Assembly: GCF_030269445.1 (NCBI RefSeq)
Contig: NZ_BSTJ01000001.1
Coordinates: forward strand, 1,079,898 to 1,143,897
Origin: Actinoallomurus iriomotensis
Lineage (GTDB): Bacteria; Actinomycetota; Actinomycetes; Streptosporangiales; Streptosporangiaceae
Length of the DNA: 64,000 bases
Reading direction: 5' to 3'
Shown here: in pieces, positions 33,507 to 46,162 of the stretch
Position numbering within the stretch: the first letter of the stretch is position 1
How the letters are laid out: every line of letters begins with the position of its first letter
The notes under the pieces: generated by a model
The model's database searches: none
What the model was told of the DNA's origin: nothing
Seen by the model: only the letters and a program-made list of their open reading frames with translations
Made by a program: the position numbers and the translations under genes

Positions 33507-35003
33507 TCAACCGGTCAGTTTCTGGATGATCAGCTCGCGGGCGCGGCCGGCGTCGGCCTGGCCTCGGGTGGCCTTCATCACGGCGCCGACCAGGGCTCCG
33601 GCCGCGGCGACCTTGCCGCCACGGATCTTCTCGGCGATGTCCGGGTTGCCGGCGATGACCTCGTCGATGACGGTGGACAGCTCACCCTCGTCGCTGACGA
33701 TCTTCAGCCCGCGCTTCTCCACGACCTCGTCCGGGGTGCCCTCGCCCGCGAGGACGCCGTCGAACACCTGACGGGCCAGCTTGTCGTTCAGCGCGCCCTC
33801 GGCGACCAGTGCGCTCACGCGGACGACGTCGGCCGGGGTGACCGGGAGCTCGGTGAGCTCGACGCCCTGCTCGGTGGCGCGGCGGGACAGTTCGTTCATC
33901 CACCACTTGCGGGCCGCGGAGGCCTCCGCGCCGGCGCGTACGGTCTCCTCGATGAGGTCGAGCGCGCCCGCGTTGACGATGTCCTGGAGCTCCTTGTCGC
34001 TGAGGGACCACTCCGCACGGACCCGCGCGCGGCGGGCCGCGGGGAGTTCGGGCCGATCGGTCAGCAGCTCGTCGACCCACTCGCGCGGCGGCGCCATCGG
34101 CACCAGGTCCGGCTCGGGGAAGTAGCGGTAGTCCTGCGCCTCTTCCTTGCTCCGGCCACTCGTCGTCGTGCCGGTGTCCTCGTGGAAGTGACGCGTCTCC
34201 TGGATCACCCGCTCCCCCGCGTCGAGCACGCCCGCCTGCCGCTCGATCTCGTGGCGTACGGAGCGCTCGACCGAGCGCAGGGAGTTGACGTTCTTGGTCT
34301 CCGAGCGGGTGCCCCAGACCGAGGAGCCGGCGGGCATGAGCGACACGTTGACGTCGCAGCGCATCGAGCCCTGCTCCATCCGCACGTCGGACACGCCCAG
34401 GGCGCGGACCAGCTCGCGCAGTTCGGTGGCGTACGCCCGCGCGACGAGCGGCGCCTTGTCACCGGTGGCGACGATCGGCTTGGTGACGATCTCCACGAGC
34501 GGGATGCCGGCGCGGTTGTAGTCGACCAGGGAGTGGTCGGCGCCCTGGATGCGGCCGGTGGCGCCACCGACGTGCAGCGACTTGCCGGTGTCCTCCTCCA
34601 TGTGGACCCGCTCGATCTCGATGCGGTACGTCTCGCCGTCGACCTCGACGTCGAGGTGGCCGTCGACGCACAGCGGCTCGTCGTACTGCGAGATCTGGAA
34701 GTTCTTCGGCATGTCCGGATAGAAGTAGTTCTTCCGGGCGAACCGGCACCACTCCACGATCGAGCAGTTCAGCGCCAGCCCGATCTTGATGATGCCCTCG
34801 ATGGCGGCCTGGTTCGTCACCGGCAGGGACCCCGGCAGGCCGAGGCAGACCGGGCAGACCTGAGTGTTCGGCGGGGCGCCGAACTCGGTGGAGCAGCCAC
34901 AGAACATCTTGCTCTTGGTGCCCAGCTCGATGTGGGTCTCGATGCCCAGCACCGGCTCGTACCGGGTCAGCGCCTCGTCGTACGGCACCAGCGTGGTGGT
35001 CAC
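33507..35003 (-). CDS. gatB: Asp-tRNA(Asn)/Glu-tRNA(Gln) amidotransferase subunit B
   Basis: A 498-residue protein, the usual GatB length. It opens [20 protein letters not shown] and has [33 protein letters not shown] and [12 protein letters not shown], followed by the C-terminal GatB/YqeY helical domain that holds the tRNA. GatB phosphorylates the misacylated Glu- or Asp-tRNA and transamidates it with ammonia from GatA. The start overlaps the gatA stop by 4 bp, so the two are coupled. Confidence 0.97.
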   Translation of the reverse strand: MTTTLVPYDEALTRYEPVLGIETHIELGTKSKMFCGCSTEFGAPPNTQVCPVCLGLPGSLPVTNQAAIEGIIKIGLALNCSIVEWCRFARKNYFYPDMPKNFQISQYDEPLCVDGHLDVEVDGETYRIEIERVHMEEDTGKSLHVGGATGRIQGADHSLVDYNRAGIPLVEIVTKPIVATGDKAPLVARAYATELRELVRALGVSDVRMEQGSMRCDVNVSLMPAGSSVWGTRSETKNVNSLRSVERSVRHEIERQAGVLDAGERVIQETRHFHEDTGTTTSGRSKEEAQDYRYFPEPDLVPMAPPREWVDELLTDRPELPAARRARVRAEWSLSDKELQDIVNAGALDLIEETVRAGAEASAARKWWMNELSRRATEQGVELTELPVTPADVVRVSALVAEGALNDKLARQVFDGVLAGEGTPDEVVEKRGLKIVSDEGELSTVIDEVIAGNPDIAEKIRGGKVAAAGALVGAVMKATRGQADAGRARELIIQKLTG

Positions 35004-36505
35004 TTCACAGCCTCCGTGAGGTCAGGGGCCTGCGCCAGCAGCGGGCCGCCCCAGCGATCCTGCAGGGCCCTCTCCACGGCGGCGGCGACGCGGTAGGTCC
35101 GGTCGTCGGCCAGCACGGGCGCCATCACCTGCAGGCCGACCGGCAGGCGGTCCTCGTCGGCCAGGCCGCAGGGCACCGAGATCGCGGCGTTGCCGGCGAG
35201 GTTCGACGGGATCGTGCACAGGTCGGCGAGGTACATCGCCATCGGGTCGTCGGCCCGCTCGCCGATCGGGAACGCGGTCGTCGGCGTGGTCGGCGACACC
35301 AGCACGTCCACCTGCTCGAACGCGGCGTCGAAGTCGCGGGCGATGAGGGTGCGGACCTGCTGGGCCTTGCCGTAGTAGGCGTCGTAGTAGCCGCTGGACA
35401 GGGCGTAGGTGCCGAGCATGATGCGGCGCTTGACCTCCGGCCCGAAGCCCTCGGCGCGGGTCAGCGCCATGACCTCCTCGGCCGAGCGGGTGCCGTCGTC
35501 GCCGACGCGCAGGCCGTAGCGCATCGCGTCGAACCGGGCCAGGTTGGACGAGCACTCCGACGGCGCGATCAGGTAGTAGGCGGGCAGCGCGTGGCCGAAG
35601 TGCGGGCAGGACACCTCGACGACCTTCGCGCCGAGCGACTCGAGCAACTCGACCGCCTCGCGGAAGCGCGCCAGGACGCCCGGCTGGTAGCCGTCGCCGC
35701 CGAACTCCTTGACGACCCCGATCCGCAGGCCCTCGACGTCGGCGCGGCGCGCGGCCTCGACCACCGGCGGCACGGGCCGGTCGATCGAGGTGGAGTCCAT
35801 CGGGTCGTGCCCGGAGAACGCCTCGTGCAGCAGGGCCGCGTCCAGCACCGTACGGGCCATGGGCCCCGGCGTGTCGAGCGAGGAGGCGAACGCCACGACG
35901 CCGTACCGGGAGGAGCCGCCGTAGGTCGGCTTCATGCCGACCAGGCCGGTCACCGCGGCGGGCTGACGGATCGAGCCGCCCGTGTCGGTGCCGGTGGCGA
36001 GCGGCGCCTGGTACGAGGCGACGGCCGCCGACGAGCCGCCGGACGAGCCGCCGGGGATCTTCGTCAGGTCCCACGGGTTGTGGGTCGGACCGAACGCGCT
36101 GTTCTCCGTGGAGGAGCCCATCGCGAACTCGTCCATGTTGGTCTTGCCGAGGATGACCAGGCCCGCCTCGCGCAGCCGCGCCGTGATCGTCGCGTCGTAC
36201 GGCGGCTGCCAGCCCTCAAGGATCTTGGACGAGCAGGTGGTCGGCATGTCCTTGGTGGTGAAGACGTCCTTGTGCGCGATGGGCACGCCCGCGAGCGGGC
36301 CGAGCCGCTCACCGGCCGCGCGGCGGGCGTCGACCGCCTGCGCCTGCGCGAGGACGTTGTCCTCGTCGACGTGCAGGAACGCCTTGACGTCGCCGTCGAC
36401 GGCCCTGATGCGGCCGAGGTGCTCCCGCGCGATCTCCTCCGCCGACGCCTCGCCGGAGGCGAAGAGCTCCGCGAGCTCGGCCGCGGTCTTCTTGATGGTG
36501 CTCAT
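35000..36505 (-). CDS. gatA: Asp-tRNA(Asn)/Glu-tRNA(Gln) amidotransferase subunit A
   Basis: A 501-residue amidase-signature enzyme that releases ammonia from glutamine. The Ser-cisSer-Lys triad is visible: lysine in [12 protein letters not shown], cis-serine in [13 protein letters not shown] and the nucleophile in [13 protein letters not shown]. It overlaps gatB by 4 bp and lies 76 bp after gatC, in the conserved order gatC-gatA-gatB. Confidence 0.97.
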   Translation of the reverse strand: MSTIKKTAAELAELFASGEASAEEIAREHLGRIRAVDGDVKAFLHVDEDNVLAQAQAVDARRAAGERLGPLAGVPIAHKDVFTTKDMPTTCSSKILEGWQPPYDATITARLREAGLVILGKTNMDEFAMGSSTENSAFGPTHNPWDLTKIPGGSSGGSSAAVASYQAPLATGTDTGGSIRQPAAVTGLVGMKPTYGGSSRYGVVAFASSLDTPGPMARTVLDAALLHEAFSGHDPMDSTSIDRPVPPVVEAARRADVEGLRIGVVKEFGGDGYQPGVLARFREAVELLESLGAKVVEVSCPHFGHALPAYYLIAPSECSSNLARFDAMRYGLRVGDDGTRSAEEVMALTRAEGFGPEVKRRIMLGTYALSSGYYDAYYGKAQQVRTLIARDFDAAFEQVDVLVSPTTPTTAFPIGERADDPMAMYLADLCTIPSNLAGNAAISVPCGLADEDRLPVGLQVMAPVLADDRTYRVAAAVERALQDRWGGPLLAQAPDLTEAVK

Positions 36506-36581
36506 TGGTCGCTCACCGGCTCCTCACTCGCTCCGCGGATGAGCTGGTGCCTCATCCGTCCACTGCGCTCGGTCCGGCTCA

Positions 36582-36929
36582 TCACGCCTCCTCGTCGAGA
36601 ATCCGCGGGACCTTGAAGCGCTGCTGCTCGGCGGCCGGAGCGGCGGCGAGCGCCTGTTCGGGCGTGAGGCCCGGCCGCACCTCGTCGGTGCGGAAGACGT
36701 TGGTCAGCGGCAGCGCGTGCGAGGTCGGCGGGATGTCCTGCGCCGCGACCTCCTGGACCCGCGCGACGGCGGAGATGATGTCGCCGAGCTGGCCGGCGAG
36801 ATGGTCGAGCTCGTCCTCGCGGAGGGCCAGCCGGGACAACCGGGCGAGGTGCGCGACCTCGTCGCGGGTGATGGCACCGCCGGACGCTCGCTCTTCGGCG
36901 GAGCCCGTGGCGGCGTGCTCATCAGGCAT
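36582..36929 (-). CDS. gatC: Asp-tRNA(Asn)/Glu-tRNA(Gln) amidotransferase subunit C
   Basis: A 115-residue protein, a little longer than usual because of 20 extra N-terminal residues; translation could also begin nearer [17 protein letters not shown], the conserved start of the family. The C-terminal part ([26 protein letters not shown]) wraps around GatA and GatB. A TAGGAT -10 element lies near 36968-36973 on the minus strand and probably drives the gatCAB operon. Confidence 0.92.
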   Translation of the reverse strand: MPDEHAATGSAEERASGGAITRDEVAHLARLSRLALREDELDHLAGQLGDIISAVARVQEVAAQDIPPTSHALPLTNVFRTDEVRPGLTPEQALAAAPAAEQQRFKVPRILDEEA

Positions 36930-37017
36930 AGGGAAACCGTTTCTGCGATCGATGGATTCGTCTCAATCCTAGAGGGCGTGGCCCCCTGGCACCGACCGGT
37001 TTACCCAGCGCTGATCG

Positions 37018-39117
37018 TCAGCAGGCGGCTTCTTCCGGGGCGGCGAGCTGGTGTGACCGCCCTCGCAGCCAGACGGTGGCGTCGTCGGCCGTCATCGGCG
37101 GCCGGAAATGGTAGCCCTGGGCCGCGTCGCAGCCCATCTTGCGCAGGAGGTCCGCGGTCGCGGCGTCCTCGACGCCCTCGGCGACCGAGCGGAGCCCGAG
37201 CGTGCGGACGAGATCCACGATGGACTGCACGATCACCGCGTCGTCACCGGTGTCGCACAGGCGTCCCACGAACGAGGAGTCGATTTTGATCTCTTCGACC
37301 GGCAGGCTCCTCAGGCGTACGAGGGAGGAGTAGCCGGTGCCGAAGTCGTCCAGGCTGAGCGGGATGCCGAGCTTGGCGAGCGCTGCGACCGTGTCGGCGG
37401 CGTAGGCCGGCTTGGTCATGAGGATCCGCTCGGTTATCTCCAGCTGGAGCGCGTGCGGCGGCACGGCGTGGCGCATCAGACCCGAGGCGATCGTCTCGGT
37501 GAGCGTCGAGTCGAGCAGGTCGCGCCCCGAGGCGTTGATCGAGACCTGGACCGGCAGCCCGGCCTGCCACCACTCGGCCACCTGCGCGAGGGCGGCCTCG
37601 ACCACGAAGCCGGTGATGCCGCGCATGAGGTACGTCTGCTCGGCGATCGGCAGGAACTGGTCGGGGGGCAGCAGGCCCTTGGTCGGGTGCCGCCACCGCA
37701 GCAGCGCCTCCATGCCGGCCGGGCGGTCGTCGTCGAGGAAGATCTTGGGCTGGTAGTGCAGCTCGAGCTCACCGCGGTCGATGGCGCGGCGCAGCTCGCC
37801 CTGCCGGCCCAGGCGCTCGGGCGAGTTGCGGTCGCGGTCGGGTGAATAGATCTCCACCCCGGTGCGGTTCTCCTTCGCCACGTACATCGCGACGTCGGCG
37901 CGCTGCATCAGGAGTTCGAAGTCGGGCGCGTGGTCGGGGTGGAGCGCGATGCCGACACTGCCGTCGAGGTCGAAGGAGTTGCCGTCGAGACGGACCGGCT
38001 CGCCCAGCGCGGCGCGCAGCCGGGCCGCCACCTCGCGGGCGGCGCGCGCGTCGCGTACGGATGGCAGCAGCACCGCGAACTCGTCGCCGCCGAGCCGGGC
38101 GACCAGGTCGCCGGGCCGGACGCTGTGCGTCAGCCGGTGCGCGACCAGCTGCAGGAGACGGTCGCCGGTGGGATGGCCGAGCGTGTCGTTGACCTCTTTG
38201 AAACGGTCGAGGTCCAGCAGGAACAGGCCGACCCGCTGCTGCGGCTCCTCGTCGGCCCCCCGGCCCTGGGCCGCCCGCCGCTCGGCCCGATGGCGCGCCT
38301 CGGCGAGCGCCTCCTCGGTACGGACGATCAGCAGCTTGCGATTGGGCAGGCCGGTCAGGGCGTCGTGCATGGCCTGGTGCTCGCGGCTGACCGAGACCGA
38401 GGCGTTGAGGTAGACGGCGATGAACGGCAGCACGAACAGCGGCATGAACGCGGCCGACCGGCTCATCGCCACCGCGACGAGGGGCGCCAGCCCGAGCAGC
38501 GCGGCGTTGACGAGCAGCTGGAGCCCGAGGTTCCAGCGCATCGCCTTCAGCATCGAGCCGCGCTCGTGGAACGCGATCGCCCCGTTGACCAGCACGGAGT
38601 TGACGAGGAAGTACGCCGTGCCGGCGAGCGCCATCGGCACCAGGTCGGCTCCGTCGGGGATCCACACGTGACTCGGCGAGGCCGTGATGCCGAAGGCCAG
38701 CAGGGTCAGGCCGGCCGCGGTGAAGCTCAGGGTGTACTGGCCGACGTTGAAGACGGTGCGGTGCAGCGCACGGCGGCGCAGGACGCCGGTGGCCGCGGCC
38801 GCGAACGCATGGAACAACAGGGCCGTGGGCAGGCCCGCGTAGATCATGGTCGCGAACGTGAAGGTGGTCGAGATCGTGGCGCCGGTCGTCTCCGTGGCGC
38901 CCGGTGTGACGATCGGCTTGAGCTCGCCGAGCACGATCAGGCCGGCGAGAATCCAGAAGAGCGGGTTACGGACCAGCTCCTGGACGTCGACGCCGCGAAG
39001 GAAGGCGACCGAGGCGGCGAGCGCCGCGATGCCGGCCGAAGTGACACTGACGACGTAGACCCACAGCGGCGATCCGCGCCGAGGGACCGTGTCTCGCGTG
39101 TTGTTCGGGTCCTTCAT
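37018..39117 (-). CDS. Membrane GGDEF-EAL protein with inhibitory site
   Basis: A 699-residue protein: about seven hydrophobic helices (residues 20-250), a GGDEF domain with ARLGGDEFAVLL (about 344) and an EAL domain (MEALLRWRHP at about 469; LQLEITERIL; DDFGTGYSSL; EEIKIDSSFV; AAQGYHFRPPM). Unlike the other GGDEF-EAL protein here it keeps the RxxD inhibitory site (RPGD) exactly five residues before GGDEF and lacks a PAS domain. Both activities look intact. ATG 39117 has GAGG 5 bases upstream. The gene reads toward gatC; a 14-bp palindrome lies upstream at 39293. Confidence 0.93.
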   Translation of the reverse strand: MKDPNNTRDTVPRRGSPLWVYVVSVTSAGIAALAASVAFLRGVDVQELVRNPLFWILAGLIVLGELKPIVTPGATETTGATISTTFTFATMIYAGLPTALLFHAFAAAATGVLRRRALHRTVFNVGQYTLSFTAAGLTLLAFGITASPSHVWIPDGADLVPMALAGTAYFLVNSVLVNGAIAFHERGSMLKAMRWNLGLQLLVNAALLGLAPLVAVAMSRSAAFMPLFVLPFIAVYLNASVSVSREHQAMHDALTGLPNRKLLIVRTEEALAEARHRAERRAAQGRGADEEPQQRVGLFLLDLDRFKEVNDTLGHPTGDRLLQLVAHRLTHSVRPGDLVARLGGDEFAVLLPSVRDARAAREVAARLRAALGEPVRLDGNSFDLDGSVGIALHPDHAPDFELLMQRADVAMYVAKENRTGVEIYSPDRDRNSPERLGRQGELRRAIDRGELELHYQPKIFLDDDRPAGMEALLRWRHPTKGLLPPDQFLPIAEQTYLMRGITGFVVEAALAQVAEWWQAGLPVQVSINASGRDLLDSTLTETIASGLMRHAVPPHALQLEITERILMTKPAYAADTVAALAKLGIPLSLDDFGTGYSSLVRLRSLPVEEIKIDSSFVGRLCDTGDDAVIVQSIVDLVRTLGLRSVAEGVEDAATADLLRKMGCDAAQGYHFRPPMTADDATVWLRGRSHQLAAPEEAAC

Positions 39118-39292
39118 CACGTCCTCGAGGGGTTACACCAAACGCTCCGCTTTCGATGTCTGCGGTGGTGTTTGGACGGACACAGGTTGTGTTGAGGGGA
39201 GACTACGACGTTCGGGCAACTTCGCGAAACCGGTTGGGCACGTTCTGTTACGTCCGAAATCTAGGGGTCCACGGTACGACAGTGATCGAACG

Positions 39293-39306
39293 ATACCGTA
39301 CGGTAT
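39293..39306. promoter_or_regulatory. 14-bp palindrome between ligA and the GGDEF-EAL gene
   Basis: ATACCGTACGGTAT is perfectly self-complementary and AT-bounded, 176 bp upstream of the GGDEF-EAL start and 36 bp beyond the ligA stop. It resembles TetR-type operators. Nothing else in the 224-bp gap was recognised. Confidence 0.4.
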
Positions 39307-39341
39307 GTTGTCGCAGGTCAGAAAGCGACGAACGGCCGCCG

Positions 39342-42352
<3,011 letters not shown>

Positions 42353-42411
42353 TTCATCCTCCTCTTTTCCTTGCCTGCGGGGGCTCACGGTAGAGGTGCG
42401 CGCTAACTCTT

Positions 42412-42425
42412 GGTAAGTACATACC
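42412..42425. promoter_or_regulatory. Candidate HxlR operator
   Basis: GGTAAGTACATACC matches its reverse complement at 12 of 14 positions and lies in the 110-bp gap between the divergent SDR and HxlR genes. A second GGTAAG occurs at 42431-42436. The GTAC-centred form fits known HxlR-type sites; the assignment is inference. Confidence 0.5.
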
Positions 42426-42462
42426 CTGAGGTAAGCTCCGTACGTCGGAGACGGCTCGCAGG

Positions 42463-42831
42463 ATGGAGCGAGTGGTGGGTGACGTGTTTCACAGGGACTG
42501 CCCGGCGCGCATGGTGCTCGACCACGTCACCAGCCGGTGGGGCGTGCTGATCCTCACCGCCCTGCGCGAAGGCGACCTGCGCTTCTCCGAGCTGCGCGAG
42601 AAGATCGAGGGCATCAGCGAGAAGATGCTGTCCCAGACCCTGCGCATGCTGGTGAGGGACGGCCTGGTGTCCCGTGCGGTCGAACCGTCCACCCCGCCGA
42701 AGGTGACCTACGGCCTGACGACACTGGGCAAGGGCATCACCGAGCCCCTGGAGGGCCTGTCCGGCTGGATCCGCGACCACGCCCCGGACATCCTCGCCGC
42801 CCAGTCCACCTTCGATGCCGCGAGCCCGTAG
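42463..42831 (+). CDS. HxlR-family transcriptional regulator
   Basis: A 122-residue winged-helix protein. It has the HxlR hallmark cysteine in HRDCPARMVLDHVTSRWGVL (about residue 14), the recognition region RFSELREKIEGISEKMLSQTL and the wing GLVSRAVEPSTPPKVTYGLT. HxlR proteins often sense electrophiles or oxidants through this cysteine and control a divergent oxidoreductase, which is the arrangement here with the SDR gene. The start codon is not certain: GTG codons follow closely and only AGG precedes the ATG. Its stop lies 3 bp from the stop of the convergent NACHT gene. Confidence 0.88.
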   Translation: MERVVGDVFHRDCPARMVLDHVTSRWGVLILTALREGDLRFSELREKIEGISEKMLSQTLRMLVRDGLVSRAVEPSTPPKVTYGLTTLGKGITEPLEGLSGWIRDHAPDILAAQSTFDAASP

Positions 42832-42834
42832 GAC

Positions 42835-45800
42835 TCACCTGGCCCCCCACTTCACCTTGGTCGTCCGGTGCAGGCGTTCCAGCCCGACCACTCTCGCTCC
42901 CTCGACGATCTGAATGGTCAGGTCGCGCATACCGGCCAGAGGCGTCAGGTCCAGGCCATCGGCCACGTTCTTGAACCACAGAGTTCGCAGCGACGGCAGG
43001 CTCGAGAGTGGCGACAGATCGGTGAAGGAGGGACCCCAGAGCTGAAGCGTGCGGAGCGTGCGGAGCCGTGACACGGGCTTGAGGTCACTGATCCGGGGAC
43101 AGTCGATAATCGCCAGCGTCTTCAGGGGAAGGTGTGCGATGCGGCTCAGATCGCTGGTCCGCTCATGGTCGATGAGCGAGAGAACGCAGAGCCTGGGCTG
43201 GACGTCCGCTATCTCGCTTAGATGGTCATCGCTGAGATCGCTTCCCCCCAAGGTCAGGTGGCGAAGGTCCTCGAACTCTCGGAGCGGGCCGATACCGATC
43301 AGCATCTTGCAGTTGTAGAGATGAAGAGTCGCCAAACCGGGGTGCGTGGCGAGCACCGAGAAATCGCCGGCGTCTTCCAACCCACTGAGCCCAAGCCCCT
43401 GAAGCGGAGGGAGTTCCGACACGAAGTCGAGGTCGGCAGTGAACCGGTTCGGGTAGACGTACAGCTCCTTCAGGGACGGCAACGCCAGAAACGGCGACGG
43501 ATCATCGACCACACCGTCGATCTGCAGCTTCACCCGCTCAAGTCCGGAGTGTCCCATCAGCAGAGGCAACGACTCAGGTGCCGCGTCACCGCTCACTTGG
43601 GTCAGCGCGGGAAGGCCGGCGAGGGCCTCCAGGCCGACCTCTCGCCGCAGGCTCACTTCCAGCCGGGTGAGATGCCGCAGCGCTCCGAGAGCGGGAAACA
43701 GACGAGCATTCTCCACTGCCAGTTCGCCCTTGCAGAGCGGAGCGTGGGCGAGGACGCGTTCTGCATAGGTATGCGGCTCAAAGTAGTCCCAGGCGGTGAC
43801 CAGTTCCTTCTGCACCCTCGGCCTCGGGTCGGTGGCGTAGTGGGAGAGGATCTCCAGGGCGCGCGGGCCGTTGACCAGCCAGGCCGTCCGTACCGTGGCG
43901 ACCGCCTCGGCGTCCGACAACCCTTCCAGCGACTCCGGGAGGCGCCGCAGGATCTCCTCGCCTGCCGACGCGAGGCGGCGGGCCTCCGCGGCGTTCCTCG
44001 GTGGGATCAGGCGGGACACGCAGCGTTCCACGCGGTCCTTTGACTCGCGGGGTACGTCCGGGATGGTCTCCAGGCACGCGGCGACCAGCATCCGCAGGCG
44101 GTGGCCGTACCTCGGTTCCGCCTCGGCGCGGTCGAGGAGGCCCGTCAGGAGTTCGCGGCGCAGTGGGCCGTTGGCGTGGCCGGCCGCCATCAGGACCGTC
44201 TCGCGCCACTGGTCCAGGTGGGCCTTGGCGACGAGCGTCTCGATGTCGGCGTCGTCGGCCGCCTGACGGGCGGCGAGGTACTCCTGGACCGTGCGGTGCA
44301 CGAAGTCGACCCGGCCCGGCGCCGGCTCGCGGATCACGCCGCTGCGCTGGATCAGGTAGTCCAGGATCTCCTCGGCCGTCGCGGCGACGCGTGGCATGGC
44401 CTCCGCCCTGGCCTCGACGCGTCGCAGGGCCGTGGTCCTGGACAGTTCGGCGCGGCCGAGGACGGTGAGGCGCCAGGCCAGTTCCTGGAGCAGCCGTTCC
44501 TTCTGCTCGCGTTCGAGCACGATGCCGGGGTGGCTGCGGATGCCGCGTTCGACGTCCCGGCGTTCCAGCAGCAGGTCGAGGACCGCGCGGTACAGGCCCA
44601 TGCGGTCGCGCGGAAGATGGGTCACGCGGTCGAGGTTGAGGGCGCACAGCATCGCGGCGAGCAGCGGCGTCGTCGCCAGCGCGCGCAGGTGGGGGCCGCC
44701 CTCCAGCCGGGCGAGCAGGCCGCCCTCGTACGCGGGCAGGTCCTCCGGGGCGCACGGCAGGTTCCCCGCGTGGCGGACCGCCTCGTGCCACTGCCTCACG
44801 AGTTCGCGCAGGTTGTCCGGGGTCATCGGCTCCAGCATCACCGGCCGGAAGCCCTCCCCGGTCAGCCAGCGGCTGTCCGCCGCCGCCGGGCGGGACGTGA
44901 TGATGGTCCGTACGCTCGGGTAGACGTCGAGGAGCTCGCGCAGCCAGCGCCGGAGCGTCTCCCGGCGGCCGTACGGCACCTCGTCGACGCCGTCGATCAG
45001 CAGGATCCCCCGGCCCGTGTCGAGGACGCGGTGCGCCCATCCGGCGGGCGCCAGCCCGCCGAGCGGCCCGGCGACGAGGTCCTCCGCCTGCGGCAGGGGT
45101 CCGTCGCTCCAGCTGCGGAGTTTGATCAGGAACGGGACGCGCCCGTTCCAGTCCCGCAGGTCGCCGGTGAACGCGCCGCGGGCCGCCGTCACCGCGATCC
45201 AGCCCAGTAACGTGCTCTTGCCCGACCCCGCCTGGCCGCGCAGGAGCGTACGGGACGAGCGGGCGAGCATCGACTCGGCCGGCGCGGTCGACGGCTCCCG
45301 GTCCGCGCGGTCCCCGGTGAGCGCGGCCATCTTCAGCGGGCCGCCGTCGTCGCGTACGCGGTCCTCGGCGGTCGCGGTGAGGCTGATGTAGGCGACGCTC
45401 AGGGTGGCGCGGGGACGGTAGTTCTCCACGCGGAGGCCGAACAGCTCGATCTCGTCGAGCGTGCGGCCGAGATGTTCGAGGTACCGGCGCTCGAACTCCG
45501 CGTCGTCCCGGGTGCCGGACGGGGCGTCGAGCGACCGGGCCGGGATCCGGTCGAGCGCGACCGCGATCCGGTCGCCCAGATCCGACAGGCGTGCCAGCGT
45601 CTCGGCGAGCGCGCGCGGCGTGAACTCGGCGAGGCCGAGCACGATGCGGACCAGGCAGTCGCAGCACTCGTCGAGCGCGACGTCGTACAGGCGCGCGGCC
45701 GCCTCGCCGAGCTGTCCCGCCGGGGCGGGTACCAGCGCGCGGACACGCCGGGCGAGCTTCACCGGGTCCGCGTCGGCCGCGAAGAGCGTCTCGTCGGACA

Positions 45801-46101
45801 AATCCATCATGCCCAGCGCGCGCTCCGCCTCGGCCAGCGCCGCGGCGCGGTCCTCGTCGGACAGGCCGCCGTACTCCTGCTCGATCAACGGCGTCAGGCG
45901 GCGCTCCACCGAGTCGGCGATGTCCGCGAGCTGCCGTTCGACCTTCCGGCGGGCGAAGCGGTCCGGGAACGACACCCTGATCAGTTCGGTCAGGTCCTTG
46001 CCGCGGTCGGAGTCGGCGGCGCGGGCGGCCAGCCACTCGCGGCCGGCGCGCCTGGCGACCGTCCGGCCGGCGGCGGCAGCGGCCACTTCGAGTCCCGTCA
46101 T
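42835..46101 (-). CDS. NACHT NTPase with helical N domain and C-terminal leucine-rich repeats
   Basis: A 1,088-residue protein from ATG 46101. Residues 1-270 are helical, with the segment CCDCLVRIVLGLAEFTPRAL common to actinobacterial NACHT proteins. The NACHT domain follows: Walker A GQAGSGKSTLL (289-299), Walker B ILLIDGVDEVP (366-376) and sensor IITSRP (about 400). A helical region leads to about ten leucine-rich repeats in the last 250 residues (LPSLKELYVYPNRF, LPPLQGLGLSGL, HPGLATLHLYNC, LRTLRTLQLWG). This is the layout of NLR immune sensors, and bacterial NACHT proteins include proven antiphage systems. No separate effector gene is adjacent. It lies between ligA-side genes and the methionine synthase-like gene and looks inserted. 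Confidence 0.9.
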   Translation of the reverse strand: MTGLEVAAAAAGRTVARRAGREWLAARAADSDRGKDLTELIRVSFPDRFARRKVERQLADIADSVERRLTPLIEQEYGGLSDEDRAAALAEAERALGMMDLSDETLFAADADPVKLARRVRALVPAPAGQLGEAAARLYDVALDECCDCLVRIVLGLAEFTPRALAETLARLSDLGDRIAVALDRIPARSLDAPSGTRDDAEFERRYLEHLGRTLDEIELFGLRVENYRPRATLSVAYISLTATAEDRVRDDGGPLKMAALTGDRADREPSTAPAESMLARSSRTLLRGQAGSGKSTLLGWIAVTAARGAFTGDLRDWNGRVPFLIKLRSWSDGPLPQAEDLVAGPLGGLAPAGWAHRVLDTGRGILLIDGVDEVPYGRRETLRRWLRELLDVYPSVRTIITSRPAAADSRWLTGEGFRPVMLEPMTPDNLRELVRQWHEAVRHAGNLPCAPEDLPAYEGGLLARLEGGPHLRALATTPLLAAMLCALNLDRVTHLPRDRMGLYRAVLDLLLERRDVERGIRSHPGIVLEREQKERLLQELAWRLTVLGRAELSRTTALRRVEARAEAMPRVAATAEEILDYLIQRSGVIREPAPGRVDFVHRTVQEYLAARQAADDADIETLVAKAHLDQWRETVLMAAGHANGPLRRELLTGLLDRAEAEPRYGHRLRMLVAACLETIPDVPRESKDRVERCVSRLIPPRNAAEARRLASAGEEILRRLPESLEGLSDAEAVATVRTAWLVNGPRALEILSHYATDPRPRVQKELVTAWDYFEPHTYAERVLAHAPLCKGELAVENARLFPALGALRHLTRLEVSLRREVGLEALAGLPALTQVSGDAAPESLPLLMGHSGLERVKLQIDGVVDDPSPFLALPSLKELYVYPNRFTADLDFVSELPPLQGLGLSGLEDAGDFSVLATHPGLATLHLYNCKMLIGIGPLREFEDLRHLTLGGSDLSDDHLSEIADVQPRLCVLSLIDHERTSDLSRIAHLPLKTLAIIDCPRISDLKPVSRLRTLRTLQLWGPSFTDLSPLSSLPSLRTLWFKNVADGLDLTPLAGMRDLTIQIVEGARVVGLERLHRTTKVKWGAR

Positions 46102-46162
46102 CTTCGCCCCCCGGGCGCCGATTCGCGACGACACTCCGAAATCGACGCCTGCGACGGGGGCG

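Noticed and set aside
36959-36965. CGTCTCA near the gatC promoter as a further leucine-type operator
   Set aside because: Only the 7-mer matches, without the AT-rich extension, and chance copies are expected.
39121-39341. A small gene between ligA and the GGDEF-EAL gene
   Set aside because: Short frames exist but have poor codon bias and no ribosome-binding site; only a palindrome was kept.
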